Part shown: piece by piece, positions 19,503 through 30,111 of the stretch
Numbering within the stretch: position 1 is the stretch's first letter
Layout: each line of letters opens with the position of its first letter
Assembly (NCBI GenBank): GCA_958510825.1
Contig: OY294044.1
Coordinates: 106,988,893-107,052,892 of the forward strand
DNA length: 64,000 bases
DNA from: Brachypterus glaber
Taxonomy: Eukaryota > Arthropoda > Insecta > Coleoptera > Kateretidae
Direction of reading: 5' to 3'
Notes under the pieces: model-generated
Told to the model about the DNA's origin: nothing
What the model saw: only the letters and a program-made list of their open reading frames with translations
Database searches by the model: none
Made by a program: the position numbers and the translations under genes

Positions 19503-19812
19503 ATTATACTGCCTCCTAAGGGAACGTTTAAGTATTACGTAACGCAAATTGTACCAAAATTCATAAACTTCATACCCCGGTTTTCACGTTATTAAAGATT
19601 ATAGAGATTTTATATTTTGGCTACCTAGGGGGGGTAGCCAAAATATGAAATCTCTACAGCCTTGAATAACGCGAGAACCGAGGTATGAAGTGTATGAATT
19701 TTGGTACATTTTGCGTTACGTAATACTTGAACGTTCCCTAAGCTGAAAGGTCCTATCTGTGTATGTTAAACCAATTTAGATAGGACCTTTCAGCTTAGCA
19801 CGGCAGTATACA
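19503..19812. mobile_element. TATACTGCC palindromic element hosting a GGGAACG MITE
   Basis: ATTATACTGCC at the left is matched by inverted GGCAGTATA at the right. Between the inner MITE and the right end is a 20 bp perfect hairpin: TAAGCTGAAAGGTCCTATCT (19739-19758) with its inverse at 19778-19797. The MITE at 19520-19738 is flanked by TAA, so it inserted into this host. Confidence 0.65.
19520..19738. mobile_element. hairpin MITE, GGGAACGTT family, copy 2 (TSD TAA)
   Basis: 219 bp almost perfect hairpin: GGGAACGTTTAAGTATTACG then TAACGCAAATT and TTCATACC, mirrored on the right. TAA flanks both ends (19517-19519, 19739-19741). A 3 bp TAA/TTA duplication is typical of PIF/Harbinger derivatives; family assignment is inference. 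Confidence 0.85.
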
Positions 19813-20199
19813 CCTACGGTGTTTTTTTGCAAATTTTAACTTTTTGTTTGCGACACCTGATTTTTTTTTCGTAAATTATTTAAACACAAAAAGTCCAAAC
19901 CATTACTTCTTATGGCAAATATAAAAAAACTGTAGGGGCCGATCTTTTTTTTTAAGTTTTTTCTAATTTATTATAATATGTACATATTACGTACTTGAAC
20001 CTCAATATATACAATAAAATTATTTTTTATAATCACTACATATAATATTAATAATGTATACATTAGAAAAATGCTTATCTCCAACGCCATAGGGCCTATA
20101 TTTTTTTTTCTAGCGCGTTATTAGTTCAAACAAATTAGACTTTTTAGAAGAAATAATTTATAAAGTTTTAAAACTTTTGTTGTGAACTCCCAGTAGGAA

Positions 20200-20781
20200 A
20201 CTTTTTTCTGTGTAACTTTTTTGCAATTTTATTTTTGAAATATGATTCCTCAGGTTAAAATACATAAAAAAGGTACTCTTGTTGTAATACTGTAGGATTA
20301 ACCGTTTTCGAGAAAAAATCATTTGAAGGTGAAATTCCACGGTTCGAGGACGAAAAATTAAATACTAAACTGTTGAAAACCAAAATTTTAATGATGCAGG
20401 GCGAATGTACATTAAAAACTAAGAAAAAAACCTCATATACAGGTACTTCCAAAAATCAATCTCAATGGAGCTATGGTCTCCTAAATATGCACCATTTTTA
20501 AAGGGCTATGGTAGCTTTAAAAGCGTTTTTTCGACCTACATGTATGGAAACTTTTTTTCTTAGTTTTTCATGTAGAATAAAATTGCATCATTAAAATTTT
20601 GGTTTTCGACATTTTAGTATTTAATTTTTCGTCCTCGAACCGTGAAATTTCACCTTCAAATGAACTTTTCTCGAAAACGGTTAATCCTACAGTATTACAA
20701 CAAGATTACCTTTTTTATGTATTTTGACCTGAGGAATCATATTTCAAAAATAAAATTGCAAAAAAGTTACACAGAAAAAAG
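20200..20781. mobile_element. fold-back element with ~200 bp arms
   Basis: Arms 20200-20400 and 20583-20781 are inverted copies: CTTTTTTCTGTGTAACTTTT, GGATTAACCGTTTTCGAGAA, CCACGGTTCGAGGACGAAAA and their mirrors. The loop is about 180 bp. Arm identity is high, so it is fairly recent. Frames in the arms are mirror artefacts. Confidence 0.8.
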
Positions 20782-20959
20782 TTTGGGACAGAAACTGCTA
20801 AGGCCCCCCCGTTTCACACACCTCTGGTTTAAATAAGTACGTGAAAATGACATACAAAGATGGGCCTTATTAGGATTAATTCACTTGCAAAACCTCGTTA
20901 ATATATCTCAAAGGGTTCTTGAGTTATTAAATAAAAACCGATTTTTTTAGCCAATTTCA

Positions 20960-21078
20960 AAGGGGCGTAGCTCCCATATGACGCATTTTTAGACATGTTT
21001 ATAGGAACTTTTTGTCATATTTTATCATGTAGAATCACCTGTTAAAATTTCCTACGCTATTTCAAATACACCCTGTAT
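20960..21078. repeat. dispersed repeat fragment ending ACACCCTGTATA
   Basis: GGGGCGTAGCTCCCATATGA, then CATGTAGAATCACCTGTTAA and TACACCCTGTATAAAAT. Partial relatives with GATGTAGAATC occur at about 9240, 18298 and (inverted) 35112. ACACCCTGTATA ends are frequent on insect interspersed repeats; function unknown. Confidence 0.45.
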
Positions 21079-23600
21079 AAAATACAGCTGGGAGCAAATA
21101 ATCAAATAAAATGGTCACCAGCTCTTAGACTATTATAAGCAGATAGCCCAATAACTTTAGATTAAATTCGATATAAGAAAAAAATCTATAAGTTAGAACT
21201 TTTGACGCAGTTAAGTGTCCCCCGAGGAGTAGATGAAGAAATCACATTCTTGCCCATAAATTTGATATGGGAAATGTCCGCCATCTTGGATTAAAGGAAT
21301 GCGTGCGGTTATCTCGCTAAATATGCATCTTACGATAAAAATGCATATTGTCAATTTTGTTAAGAAGGAAATCTCCAACAATTTTTTTTGGATCATTTTA
21401 TATTATTTTAATAACAATCGAGTCATATTCAAAAATAGCCATGTTGGGGGTGAAATTGCTTTTTTTTTCGATTTTCAGCCAAATTATAATAAAATAAATT
21501 ATTTTCATGAAAAAATCTAAAATGATTGGGCTAAGCTCGGATCGAGATATTCGTTTATCGAGGGCTCTGGCAAATGACTCACTGCACGTTTTATTGAAAC
21601 TGAACTATAATTATTATTTTTTACGTTAGCTGGTTATTTTTTTTTATGTAAAATTTTTAAGGGGCAATAAAAAACTATCTTATTTTATCTTATTATTTTA
21701 TCTTTTACATTGTAACCGAGATAGTATCACAAAAACGTCTAGACCACAAATTAGTACAACATTTATTGTAACGATATAAATCGTCACTTTGTAATATAGC
21801 AAGGGTTAATTAAACTATTCGTTTACTTACGTTATAATTTATGTTTATTTTGTATATAAATAGTTACGTACGTACAGAACTATTTTGTATCTGGGACTAT
21901 TTTGTAGCAGGAACTGAATTCTAACCATATAAGTCTCTATTCCATAGTTCTACCTGAAAATAACATAAAGAAAACATAATTAGAATATGATTTTTAATAA
22001 TAAAGAATCATATGACTTATTTCTCTATAATGCATTTGTCTATGGACTTACCTGGTTTTTATATGTTTCAGAGTCTATTGAGGGTTGGATTTCACTGGCT
22101 TTCATCTGTAGCTTGTTTCTCCTGGAAAGTTGTGTATGCTTATTCCTTCGGGATAATCCAGAATTTGTTGAAAATAGTTTGCTGGAACTGCTCACTTAGA
22201 TTCAGTATTTTGTTTATATTTAGTTCACAGGACACTTAGTATTCTGTTCGTATTTTTATTAGTTTTGCTGATAAACAATAAGTATTGTTTATATTTGTTT
22301 CTTAGAGTAATATTTTGAGGTTAGATATCACTAATACGGATTTATTAGGAAATAGTCTTTTTGTTATTATTTTTGGTGTAGTTTTCGTTACCTTTATTAG
22401 GAATCCTATACGGTAAAACTGTAGTTGATAATGACTTGCATAGATGTCGCTAATAGTTCAGAAATAGGATTTTATTTACCTGAAGGGTTCATACTAGTGA
22501 ATAAGGTCGATTTTCGCTCCTTCTTGAAGCAACTCGAATACAATGGTGGTGTCATTTTGACGAGTGTTTATTTTCTGTAATCATCGAAGTAATCCTTCAT
22601 ATATTTTTATTTAAAGTTAGTGAAAATGAATATTTAAACAATGCGGAAGATATTATAACTGTTATTTTCTACAATTACGCATTTATAACGTTTCGATGGA
22701 CATCGAAGACTTAGTATGACATCACCATTAATTAATTACCATTAATTACTCACCATTTCTATACCATTAATATGGAATTACATTAATTTAAGTTGAAGTT
22801 TATTTTGGTATATTTGATATACAAGTTCTCCGCATGGAGTGATGTTCTGTTGGAACATGGTTCTGTAATTTTTGGCATAGATAAATTCTATGTAACCGTC
22901 TAGCAGACAATTTTATATTGGACATAATTTTCAAAAGTATATTTTATCCCGGACAACATTTTCAATCGTACATTTTATCCTGGAAGATGATTTTTCCAAA
23001 GTAGATAGGACAGCATATATTTTTTTCTTTCATTTGAGAAATGAATTCATCAGCATAGGGGAGACTTGTACAGATGGAGACGATGGAATTCATACCTCAT
23101 GGATTTTGCAGAAACCAGCTAAGTACTCATTCTGAAAACTTTTGAAAGCAATATTTCATATTTTTAAATTCTTTTATTTCAATATTCTTATAACTGTAAA
23201 CTTTATCAGATCTGATATAGTATTGATTAATACTATATGCCCTTCTGGCTTTTGTTCATTTTTAGGTACTTATTTTTTTTAAAACATTTAATCTCATTTA
23301 TTAATTATTAAATATCATACTTTTGATTAAATTATTTCTAATTTAAGCATGACTTTTATACACTGCAAGAAATGATTGTTGTTTACATACATTTCTTGGT
23401 GCTTGCTGAACTTCATGTTTTCTTTATACATTTAAGTCGAATGATTTCTGAATTTAGTAATTTTTATTAAGATTTCTTTAATTATATCTTAATATAATTA
23501 CACATATTTTTTATATATATTAATACATTACTTGATGTGCTTTCATTAAGTTTATTTATAATAAATTTCTCAAATGAATTATCTTATTTTATTTAGGGGT
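21079..23600. other. 2.5 kb AT-rich segment, no gene or repeat recognised
   Basis: Short frames at 21211-21520 and 21987-22239 overlap in different phases and show no domain. TGTATATAAATAG at about 21853 is TATA-box-like. The segment lies upstream of a TGGCGCCCC motif at 23678 and could be remains of an LTR element, but no second LTR, gag or pol is seen. Confidence 0.35.
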
Positions 23601-23677
23601 TATATTTTCTCAAACTGAAAAGCTTAAGTATTTACACTAGGTTGTTACTTACCTAAAGGAGTAAAAGCTAAAGTAAC

Positions 23678-23690
23678 TGGCGCCCCTAAC
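23678..23690 (+). other. possible primer-binding-site-like motif (TGGCGCCCC)
   Basis: AAGTAACTGGCGCCCCTAAC resembles the junction between a 5' LTR and a lysine-tRNA type primer-binding site. No matching downstream LTR or polyprotein exists in the window, so this may be coincidence. Confidence 0.2.
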
Positions 23691-23859
23691 AACATTAATC
23701 AATTCTTTCTATTTTTCCCTTGCCCATACCCATTGCTCCGCTGTCAAAACTAGCCGTTGGCAGTGAACGTATTAATTACGGTACATTATTTATTTGTCTT
23801 CTTTCCTTCTCTCTGAGTAACGGTTGTGCTTTTTTCTCTGGAAAATGTTACTTTTAAAA

Positions 23860-24140
23860 CAAGAAAATGAAAATGTTATTTGAAATATGCAGCACAGTGT
23901 CATAATCTATTAATTAAAGACTCTCGCTTTCCGGAACGCAGTCTAGCAGGTTCTGAGCGACCGGTCGCGACCGGATTCGTCCGGGTAACACACTTTCCGT
24001 TCAATGGAGAAGCTACTTTACATCGTCACTTTATTGCAGACTTTTCTAGAACACACTATAGACAGACATACAGTGGTAACTGTCTTCTAGACAATCTACA
24101 GACAGATCCAGGCAACGCACGGTGGTCCCAGAAAAAAAAG
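23860..24140. other. GC-richer segment of unknown nature
   Basis: Contains GAGCGACCGGTCGCGACCGG, a local palindrome, and an 87-codon plus-strand frame (23880-24143). The composition differs from its neighbours, but the translation shows no recognisable domain. Could be an untranslated leader, an exon fragment or the 5' part of a retroelement. Confidence 0.25.
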
Positions 24141-24379
24141 TGACAAAAGTCTGCTTTTTTGCATAGGGCCATTTTTTGCACCGCTGAATACGAAAAAAAT
24201 AGTGAAAAAATTAAAAAAAAAAAATTGCGACATTAGGGTGGTTCAAATTTTTTTAAAAATGGCGGAATAAATATGGCCGATCTATTTTTAAAATGTTGCC
24301 CAAATTAACGAAAATAAGGCACAAAACAAACAAAAATTGAGAGATTCAACACAATCTGTTATGGGTTATTTTCCTTATA

Positions 24380-24575
24380 TAAAATTACATTAAGTTTATT
24401 AGTTTTTTTTTAATATTTGACCAGTTTTTTATCAATTTAGTTCAAAAAATTAGAACTGCTCCATCTATTGTTAAATATTTAAACCTGATATCTGTCACGA
24501 CAATCTGACATAACCTTCAATTTTTGCATTATAATTTGTAAATATGTGCTAAAATTAAATTAAAATCTATTTTAA
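24380..24575. repeat. dispersed repeat, copy 1 (inverted copy 51846-52034)
   Basis: Text with TTGACCAGTTTTTTATCAAT, ACTGCTCCATCTATTGTTAA and CAATCTGACATAACCTTC occurs inverted at 51846-52034, where it abuts the truncated end of Mutator-like copy B. Confidence 0.75.
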
Positions 24576-24725
24576 GTTCTGATTTGATAAAATTATTAAA
24601 TGACATTAATTGCTTTATTTAAAAATATGTGTTTTGTTGCATTTACAATTTCGAGTCACAAAAAACATTGTTTTTAACCTTGCCCGCAGTTTAAAGCCAT
24701 ACAGTGTTTCATATTTGCAGTCGAA

Positions 24726-24863
24726 AAAAAAGTATAGTCTACAACACGTATGGAATAGTCATTCCGCGCTCGCGGGACCGTCATACTCGCCTGCCGGCTC
24801 GTATGAAAAACTTTCCGCTTGCGCGGAATATTGTCTATTGTCTATACTAGTTATAGAATATAC
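24726..24863. repeat. palindromic element with ACTCG words, continues at 26034
   Basis: AGTATAGTCTACAACACGTA to CTATACTAGTTATAGAATAT with ATTCCGCGCTCGCGGGAC and CTCGCCTGCCGGCTCGTATG inside. Its end (AATATACTATT) is split by the element at 24864-26033: AATATAC is on the left and ATACTATTC on the right. Confidence 0.55.
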
Positions 24864-26033
24864 CGTCGGCTTACAAGTAAAGAGCACTAAGTCCAAAAAC
24901 ATGGTTTTGAGATATTGACAAATTTAACTTTCATTGTTGTTTTTTAATTTTTGTAATAATTGTTTTTGGAAAAAAACTACCGCAAATTGCAATGACATGT
25001 TTGGACATAATAATGTCTCATTTGCAGTTAAATAAAGAAAAAATTGAAGTAGTTTAATTCAATTAAATTTGAAAAAAGACATGGACTTAGTGCCTTTTAC
25101 TTGTAGGCCCACGACTTCGGTTTACAAGTAAAGAGCACTAAGTCAATAAAATATAAAAATATAATATAATAAATATAAAAAACAACTATTTAAAATTAAA
25201 ACCCTTCTATAAATAAAACGTAATGTATCACTATAAAGTAGAAAACAAGATGTTTTGATAAATTTTTAAAAACTAGATTTTTAAAAGAAGGGTTTAGACT
25301 TTTTGATTGTTTAAAGAACGTTTCCAAAATTTATAATGATAATTAATTAGTATTAATTATATGAAACTGCTTACTATGTCAGAACTAAGACAGTTTTCAG
25401 AGGCCATCGGCTTTGCCGGCAAAGAAGCATCTCCTAAAGTCAATAATTATAATGAATCATTATTAATGATAAAACACCCCTCAGAAATGCACCGAGACTT
25501 TGAACTTAGCGTGAAGGCTTCAAATTTAGTTTTGAAATATTATCTGATAATAAAAAAACCAATGCAAATGAAAATTAAATTATTACCTATACATCGAAAG
25601 TACACGTAAAAAGCATTATCATTTTACAGGTAAAGTTCTGTTTCTCTGTCTGTATTCCATCAACTTTAACATAGCATAATTTGAATGCGTTTGTCAGTAC
25701 AATAAATAACGTGATATTGTATCATATAAATGATTCAAGCAATCATATTTTTATAAATTAACTCTTTTTAGAAAGTCGATTAGTGCATAAACATTTAAAA
25801 TAATCTACAAGTAAAACGCACTAAGTGCACTAAGTGACTTAGTGCCTATTGCCAGATAAAATTTTAATCAAAATCAAATTGGTGCGTTTTGTATAGTGAG
25901 TAACTCCCTTGGCAGTCCACCTAGAAGTTAGTTCGGTTTACCTATACATAGATCATCAAAAATTAATTACAGTGCCATTAAAATCCCATTTTTGCAAAAA
26001 AGTGACTTAGTACCTTTTACTTGTAAGCCGACG
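24864..26033 (+). mobile_element. TIR element with CGTCGGCTTACAAGTAAA ends, long form (TSD ATAC)
   Basis: CGTCGGCTTACAAGTAAAGA at the left and ACTTGTAAGCCGACG at the right, flanked by ATAC (24860-24863 and 26034-26037). The subterminal word TTACAAGTAAARNGCACTAA recurs internally near 25091-25145 and 25804-25850. A 382 bp inverted relative (63527-63908) keeps only the two ends and has ATAT flanks, so it is an internal-deletion derivative. A 4 bp duplication is known for a few superfamilies; I do not assign one. An 82-codon frame at 25361-25609 lies inside. Confidence 0.85.
25361..25609 (+). CDS. uncharacterised 82-codon ORF inside the CGTCGG element
   Basis: Starts MKLLTMSELRQFSEAIGFAG and is moderately balanced in composition, unlike the K/N/F-rich chance frames around it. 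It lies centrally in a TIR element and is absent from the short relative at 63527-63908, so it could be a remnant of an element-encoded protein. No motif recognised, no homologous copy in the window; it may also be chance. Confidence 0.25.
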   Translation: MKLLTMSELRQFSEAIGFAGKEASPKVNNYNESLLMIKHPSEMHRDFELSVKASNLVLKYYLIIKKPMQMKIKLLPIHRKYT

Positions 26034-26084
26034 ATACTATTCTTACTTTTATTTGCTTAAAAAATATCTTGTGCTTTTCTCAGG

Positions 26085-26860
26085 AAAATATACCTACTAT
26101 TTTTTTAATGTTTTAAAAAAATTGTCAGTAGTAATATCATAAGTGCATGTTGAATTATCGATAATTTTTTTACTGTATTAAAAAAATATTTTGCTTGGCA
26201 ATTGTTTGAGGTGCATTTTTCGTGTTTCAAAATTCCGAGACCGAAGGTCGAGGAGTTTTGACGAAAAATTCACGAAAACAATTTCCTTAAGCAAAATATT
26301 TTTTTATATATAAAAAAATTATGTATAATAACATGCACGAATGGTATTTTGATTTTAAATCTCAAATTGCCGCACTTTTTAAAACCACTATGTTCACTTG
26401 TTGTTTAAATTAGTTTTGAGTGGCCTGTTTTTAATACCAAGATTCAATTAAATAAATTCAAATTTATAAATATCAGTGATTTAAAGCTTTTAAGATGGAA
26501 AGTGCATAAAATATAATATATTATCTGAAATTAATTAGGGTTTATACCTGGGATGTTTTGGTAATAAAATAAACATTTACATTGCTTATCAATAAAAATA
26601 AATCAACTAGAGGTAAGCTTCACAGATTAGAAACACATTTTGCAAAAATATAACATTTATTAAGATGTCAATAACTGTCAGTTTCTTGTTTCCATAGTAA
26701 CCAAGTGATAATTGCATTGTGCAACAATTATCATATTCATTTTGATCTGATTGGTCAAGAAACTAAAAAAGGTTTTGATTGGCCTATATATTGTTTGTGA
26801 AATAGTCACGCAAATCTACCTACTATGATTTTAATGTTTTAAAAAAATTGTTATTATTAA
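26085..26860 (+). repeat. dispersed repeat, copy 1 (second copy 33960-35015)
   Basis: The block from GTCAGTAGTAATATCATAAG to ATATATTGTTTGTGAAATAG is repeated in direct orientation at 33960-35015. That copy has additional DNA around 34180-34640 but the same GGTTTATACCTRGGATGTTTTG and TTGATCTGATTGGTCAAGAA. The first 230 bp form an imperfect hairpin (ATTTTGCTTGGCAATTGTTT / AACAATTTCCTTAAGCAAAA). Confidence 0.8.
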
Positions 26861-26924
26861 ACCATAAGCACAATATTTTCTGAGATTTTCTCATCAAGAA
26901 ACTTTTGTTTGCTATTTTCCTCAC

Positions 26925-27038
26925 CGTCCAGCTTTTTGCATGATATTTCCCGGTGAATCAGACGTAAAGCTCTCTGACGACTCTTGAACGTCATCATCTC
27001 TTTGTATCCGCTCTGTTGCAATCTGTGACCTGAGTAGA
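26925..27038 (-). CDS. possible isolated exon (weak)
   Basis: On the minus strand a pyrimidine-rich acceptor (TTTTTTTTCAG) precedes 114 bp ending at GGACG/GTGAGG, a plausible donor. The segment is clearly less AT-rich than its surroundings. One frame is open throughout and reads LLRSQIATERIQRDDDVQES then SESFTSDSPG; a second frame is also open and continues about 20 codons past the donor. No partner exon or homologous domain could be identified. Could be a host exon, an exon captured by an element, or chance. Confidence 0.25.
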
Positions 27039-27415
27039 CTGAAAAAAAATAAAAGTAAAATTTGAAAAAAACATTACCAAAAATTTGTACGCGGACTTTG
27101 AGATTTTTTGTATGATTTTCGAGATTTTAGTAGAGATTTTTGAGATTTTAGGATTTCCGAAGAGATTATTTTTTTTTTTATTTTTTCAAAAAGATTTCCG
27201 AATGATTTCCAATATTTGAACAGGGAATATTTTTTTTATAGGAACAATATTAAAACTGAAAGGGGAATATTTTTTTTATAGGAACAATATTAACACTGTG
27301 AATCACAGTCTGTGATACAAACAGTTTAAACTAAAAACAATCATTACCTTTAAAAAAAGAAAGACAAAATGGCCACTCATTCTTACCCGATGTTTCATTT
27401 TATCTATAAAGGTAT

Positions 27416-27724
27416 TTTATCCAATACATACAGATAATAAGACAATTACCAGCTTTATTTTAAATAGATAAACGCGTGGCTTTTACTTTATTGAGTGGAT
27501 AATTATTTATTTTACCCGCTCAACTGTCACTTGTCAAATTATTTTCTTGTAAATGTCATTAAAATTTTTAATAAAAATATTAATTCCTAAGGTATTTATT
27601 GGATAAAACCTTGTATGGCACTCATGGGGAAACCGATATTGCCCTCTCGAAAATTAACCTGATTGGCTGACGCCTCGCAGGTTAATTTTCTCATGGGCAA
27701 TATCTTACTTTACCCACTAGTACC
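27416..27724 (-). mobile_element. ACTAGTGGGTAAAGTAAGAT MITE family, short copy
   Basis: This 309 bp copy is the reverse of the truncated unit at 44854-45172. It contains the terminal hairpin GATATTGCCC...GGGCAATATC around GACGCCTCGCAGG and the text CACTTGTCAAATTATTTT. Both short copies stop at TATTGGATAAA, so they share an internal breakpoint relative to the ~838 bp units at 43149 and 44002. Confidence 0.75.
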
Positions 27725-27797
27725 ATAAATAACTATTACCTGTATTTATATCGGGATTTTACCATACTTGGCAATGTTGTCTTTTTTCACAATGTAT

Positions 27798-28575
27798 GAC
27801 CTATTACACAACCCCACAAAAAAAAAAGGTCAAGACCCTTGAGACAGACCATGATATTCCTATGTATTTTTCGACTCTGAATCTGAATCCGGGGTCAGAA
27901 AAGACCCTAGACGTCTGGAATTCACCCCCGGGCCCAAAAACTAGCCCTGAGAAGGGTTGGAAAATTGAGTTTCGGAAGCCAGATGCTCGACCATGGTATA
28001 CCTATGTATTTTTACACCATGGTTGAGTATCTGGCATGCGAAACTCAATTTTCCACCCTTTCTTGGGAGTAGTTTTTGCGCTCGGGGGTGGATTCCAGGG
28101 GTGTAGAATTTTTTTTGACCTCAAATTGGAATTCAGCGTCGAAAAATACATAGATATACCATGGTCGAGTATCTGGAATCTGAAACTCAATTTTTCAATC
28201 CTTCTCAGGGGTAGTTTTTGGGCCCGGGGGTGAACTCTGGGGGTGTCGAATTTTTTTTGACCTGCAATTCGGCTTCAATTCGAACTCAATTTTTCACCCC
28301 TTTTAAGGGTAGTTTTTGGGTCCGGGGGTGAATTCCAGACGTCTAGGGTCTTTTCTGACCCCGGATTCAGATTCATCGTCGAAAAATACATAGGAATATC
28401 ATCAAACTCAATTTTTCACCCCTTTTAAGGGTAGGTTTTGGGTCCGGGGGTGAATTCCAGACGTCTAGGGTCTTTTCTGACCCCGGATTCAGATTCAGCG
28501 TCGAAAAATACATATGAATATTATGGTCTGTCTCAAGGGTCTTGACCTTTTTTTTGTGGGGTTGTGTTACAGGTC
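27798..28575. mobile_element. modular fold-back element, 110-150 bp modules
   Basis: Outer TIR GACCTATTACACAACCCCAC with AGACCCTTGAGACAGACCAT, mirrored at 28500-28575. The arms are made of modules: one in forward orientation (27840-28000) and at least four inverted (about 28030-28160, 28175-28270, 28280-28400, 28404-28530). Each contains CTCAATTTTTCACCCC, TTTTTGGGTCCGGGGGTGAA and GTCGAAAAATACATA. The two right-most modules are almost identical. GC-rich for this window. Confidence 0.8.
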
Positions 28576-29480
28576 TATAACAGACCTGTAAACGCATAGA
28601 GAAAAATGCAAACATTGGGTTTTAATTACGTGGGACCTTAACATGAATAAAAATATGGAAACTTTTTTTACTACCCTACCCTGTACTGCAAATTATTTTA
28701 TTTTGCAACGAAAATGCATATTATAGGTCTTTTGACTTGCATAATTCATAAGAAATATTATTTTTTTTTCTTTTATTTGAAAAATTTTGATACACTTTTT
28801 TTTAAGTCCATCCGGAAACACTGAGCACATAAAGAACAAAAATGAACACAAAACTAAAAAATACTAATATTTACTTGTTCACAAATTTTATGGTAATTAA
28901 TTATGTGGTAATTAACAAAACAATCATTAGAATCTTTTAGAACTCAGTGGCACGTTTTGGAATAAAAACCAACAAAAAAAAACGACTCCAGCTAATCTCA
29001 AAAGTGCGTGATATGATCAGCAATATTAGATACTGCCATCTATCAAAAGTTATTCCAAAAAGTTATTATTTAAGAATTCAGTTACCATTCGCAGCGTGAT
29101 CTTTGTAAGGGACGGGTGTGACCGCTTCGGCGGATATATTCCAGCATCAGCATCGCAATCATAGATATGCACAGGACTTGATGAATTTTATTTTTTATTT
29201 TATGTAATGTCGTGAAAGTGTTCGTTTAATGGCGATTTCTCCCGTTAGATTAGACAGGGACAAAAGTTCTACCCAAAAAGGATAGAAGACATACATACAC
29301 TCCCACTTCCACCCAACCAAACAAATTCTGTATTTGATCTTTGTTGAACAAATACAATATTTGCTTGGCCGGGCGAAAAGTGTATTTTTATTAAAGAAAT
29401 TACTGGCGCCATCTAAATTTTAGTAGAATTATCTTATTCTACAGATTCACATTAGCTATGTTCGTTCGTGACGCTCACTG

Positions 29481-29566
29481 CTACACTTTCCGGCCAACCA
29501 AATAAATACTGTATTTGTTGTATGAAAAAGAATTACAGTATTTATTTGGTTGGCTGGAAAGTGTAG
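29481..29566. repeat. long hairpin, CTACACTTTCCGGCCAACCA stem
   Basis: CTACACTTTCCGGCCAACCA continuing AATAAATACTGTATTT pairs with the inverse across a loop of about 16 nt. Repeated at 30936-31022 (unit 2) and inverted at 32150-32234. A related hairpin with CACTTCCACCCAACCAAACA is about 180 bp upstream. Confidence 0.85.
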
Positions 29567-29749
29567 CACAAATGAGATAGAGATAGGGTAGACGTCTTTT
29601 GTTTCATAATTCTAGTTGTAGAGAGCTCCATTGTAAAGTTTTAAGTTTAAGAGTCGTGATTATTAATATGTGATGTTAAATTTAAATACAATGTATTTCG
29701 TTGTACACGTGGATATTTTTTTATGAATTTCAAAGAGATAATTTTTTTA

Positions 29750-30022
29750 TTACATGTTTGTTTAACCTCGTACTATTCTACTTAATTAAGCATCTCCTAA
29801 GTCTAGGACTTGTGTGGGCTAGTAGTAGAGGGAACCACCGGCTTATACTGACTTTCAAACCAGTTTTTATGGGGAGTGTCCGCTTTTACTTACGCCTTCG
29901 TCAAATTTCAATTATTAATTAACTGAAAAAGGCAAATCGGCGCCAGTGAGAATCGAACTCACGCTAGTTGTAGTAGACTTGTCAGGTACAGACGCGGTAG
30001 ACCACTACACCAACTCTCCCAT
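29750..30022 (-). mobile_element. tRNA-headed SINE, copy 2
   Basis: Minus-strand head ATGGGAGAGTTGGTGTAGTG, A box at 30001-30011, B box GAGTTCGATTC at 29950-29960 in a perfect GTGAG/CTCAC arm, then the shared body with GCCGGTGGTTCCCTCTACTA and a short tail. Nearly identical to copy 3 because both lie in the duplication. Confidence 0.85.
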
Positions 30023-30111
30023 AAGTTGGCGTCTGCGCAAACATCACTACAGAGTGAGACGGTTTTGCGTAGGCCGAAAATTATACTAGATCGATCTGGC
30101 CAACTAAATGC

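Larger units (their letters stand above)
28657..30105. repeat. 1,449 bp duplicated segment, unit 1
   Basis: From GGAAACTTTTTTTACTACCC to GATCTGGCCAACT; repeated at 30112-31560 with only scattered substitutions, and the units are separated by 6 bp. It contains a SINE copy (29750-30022) and two hairpins, near 29303-29393 and at 29481-29566. The SINE was present before the duplication. Confidence 0.95.
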
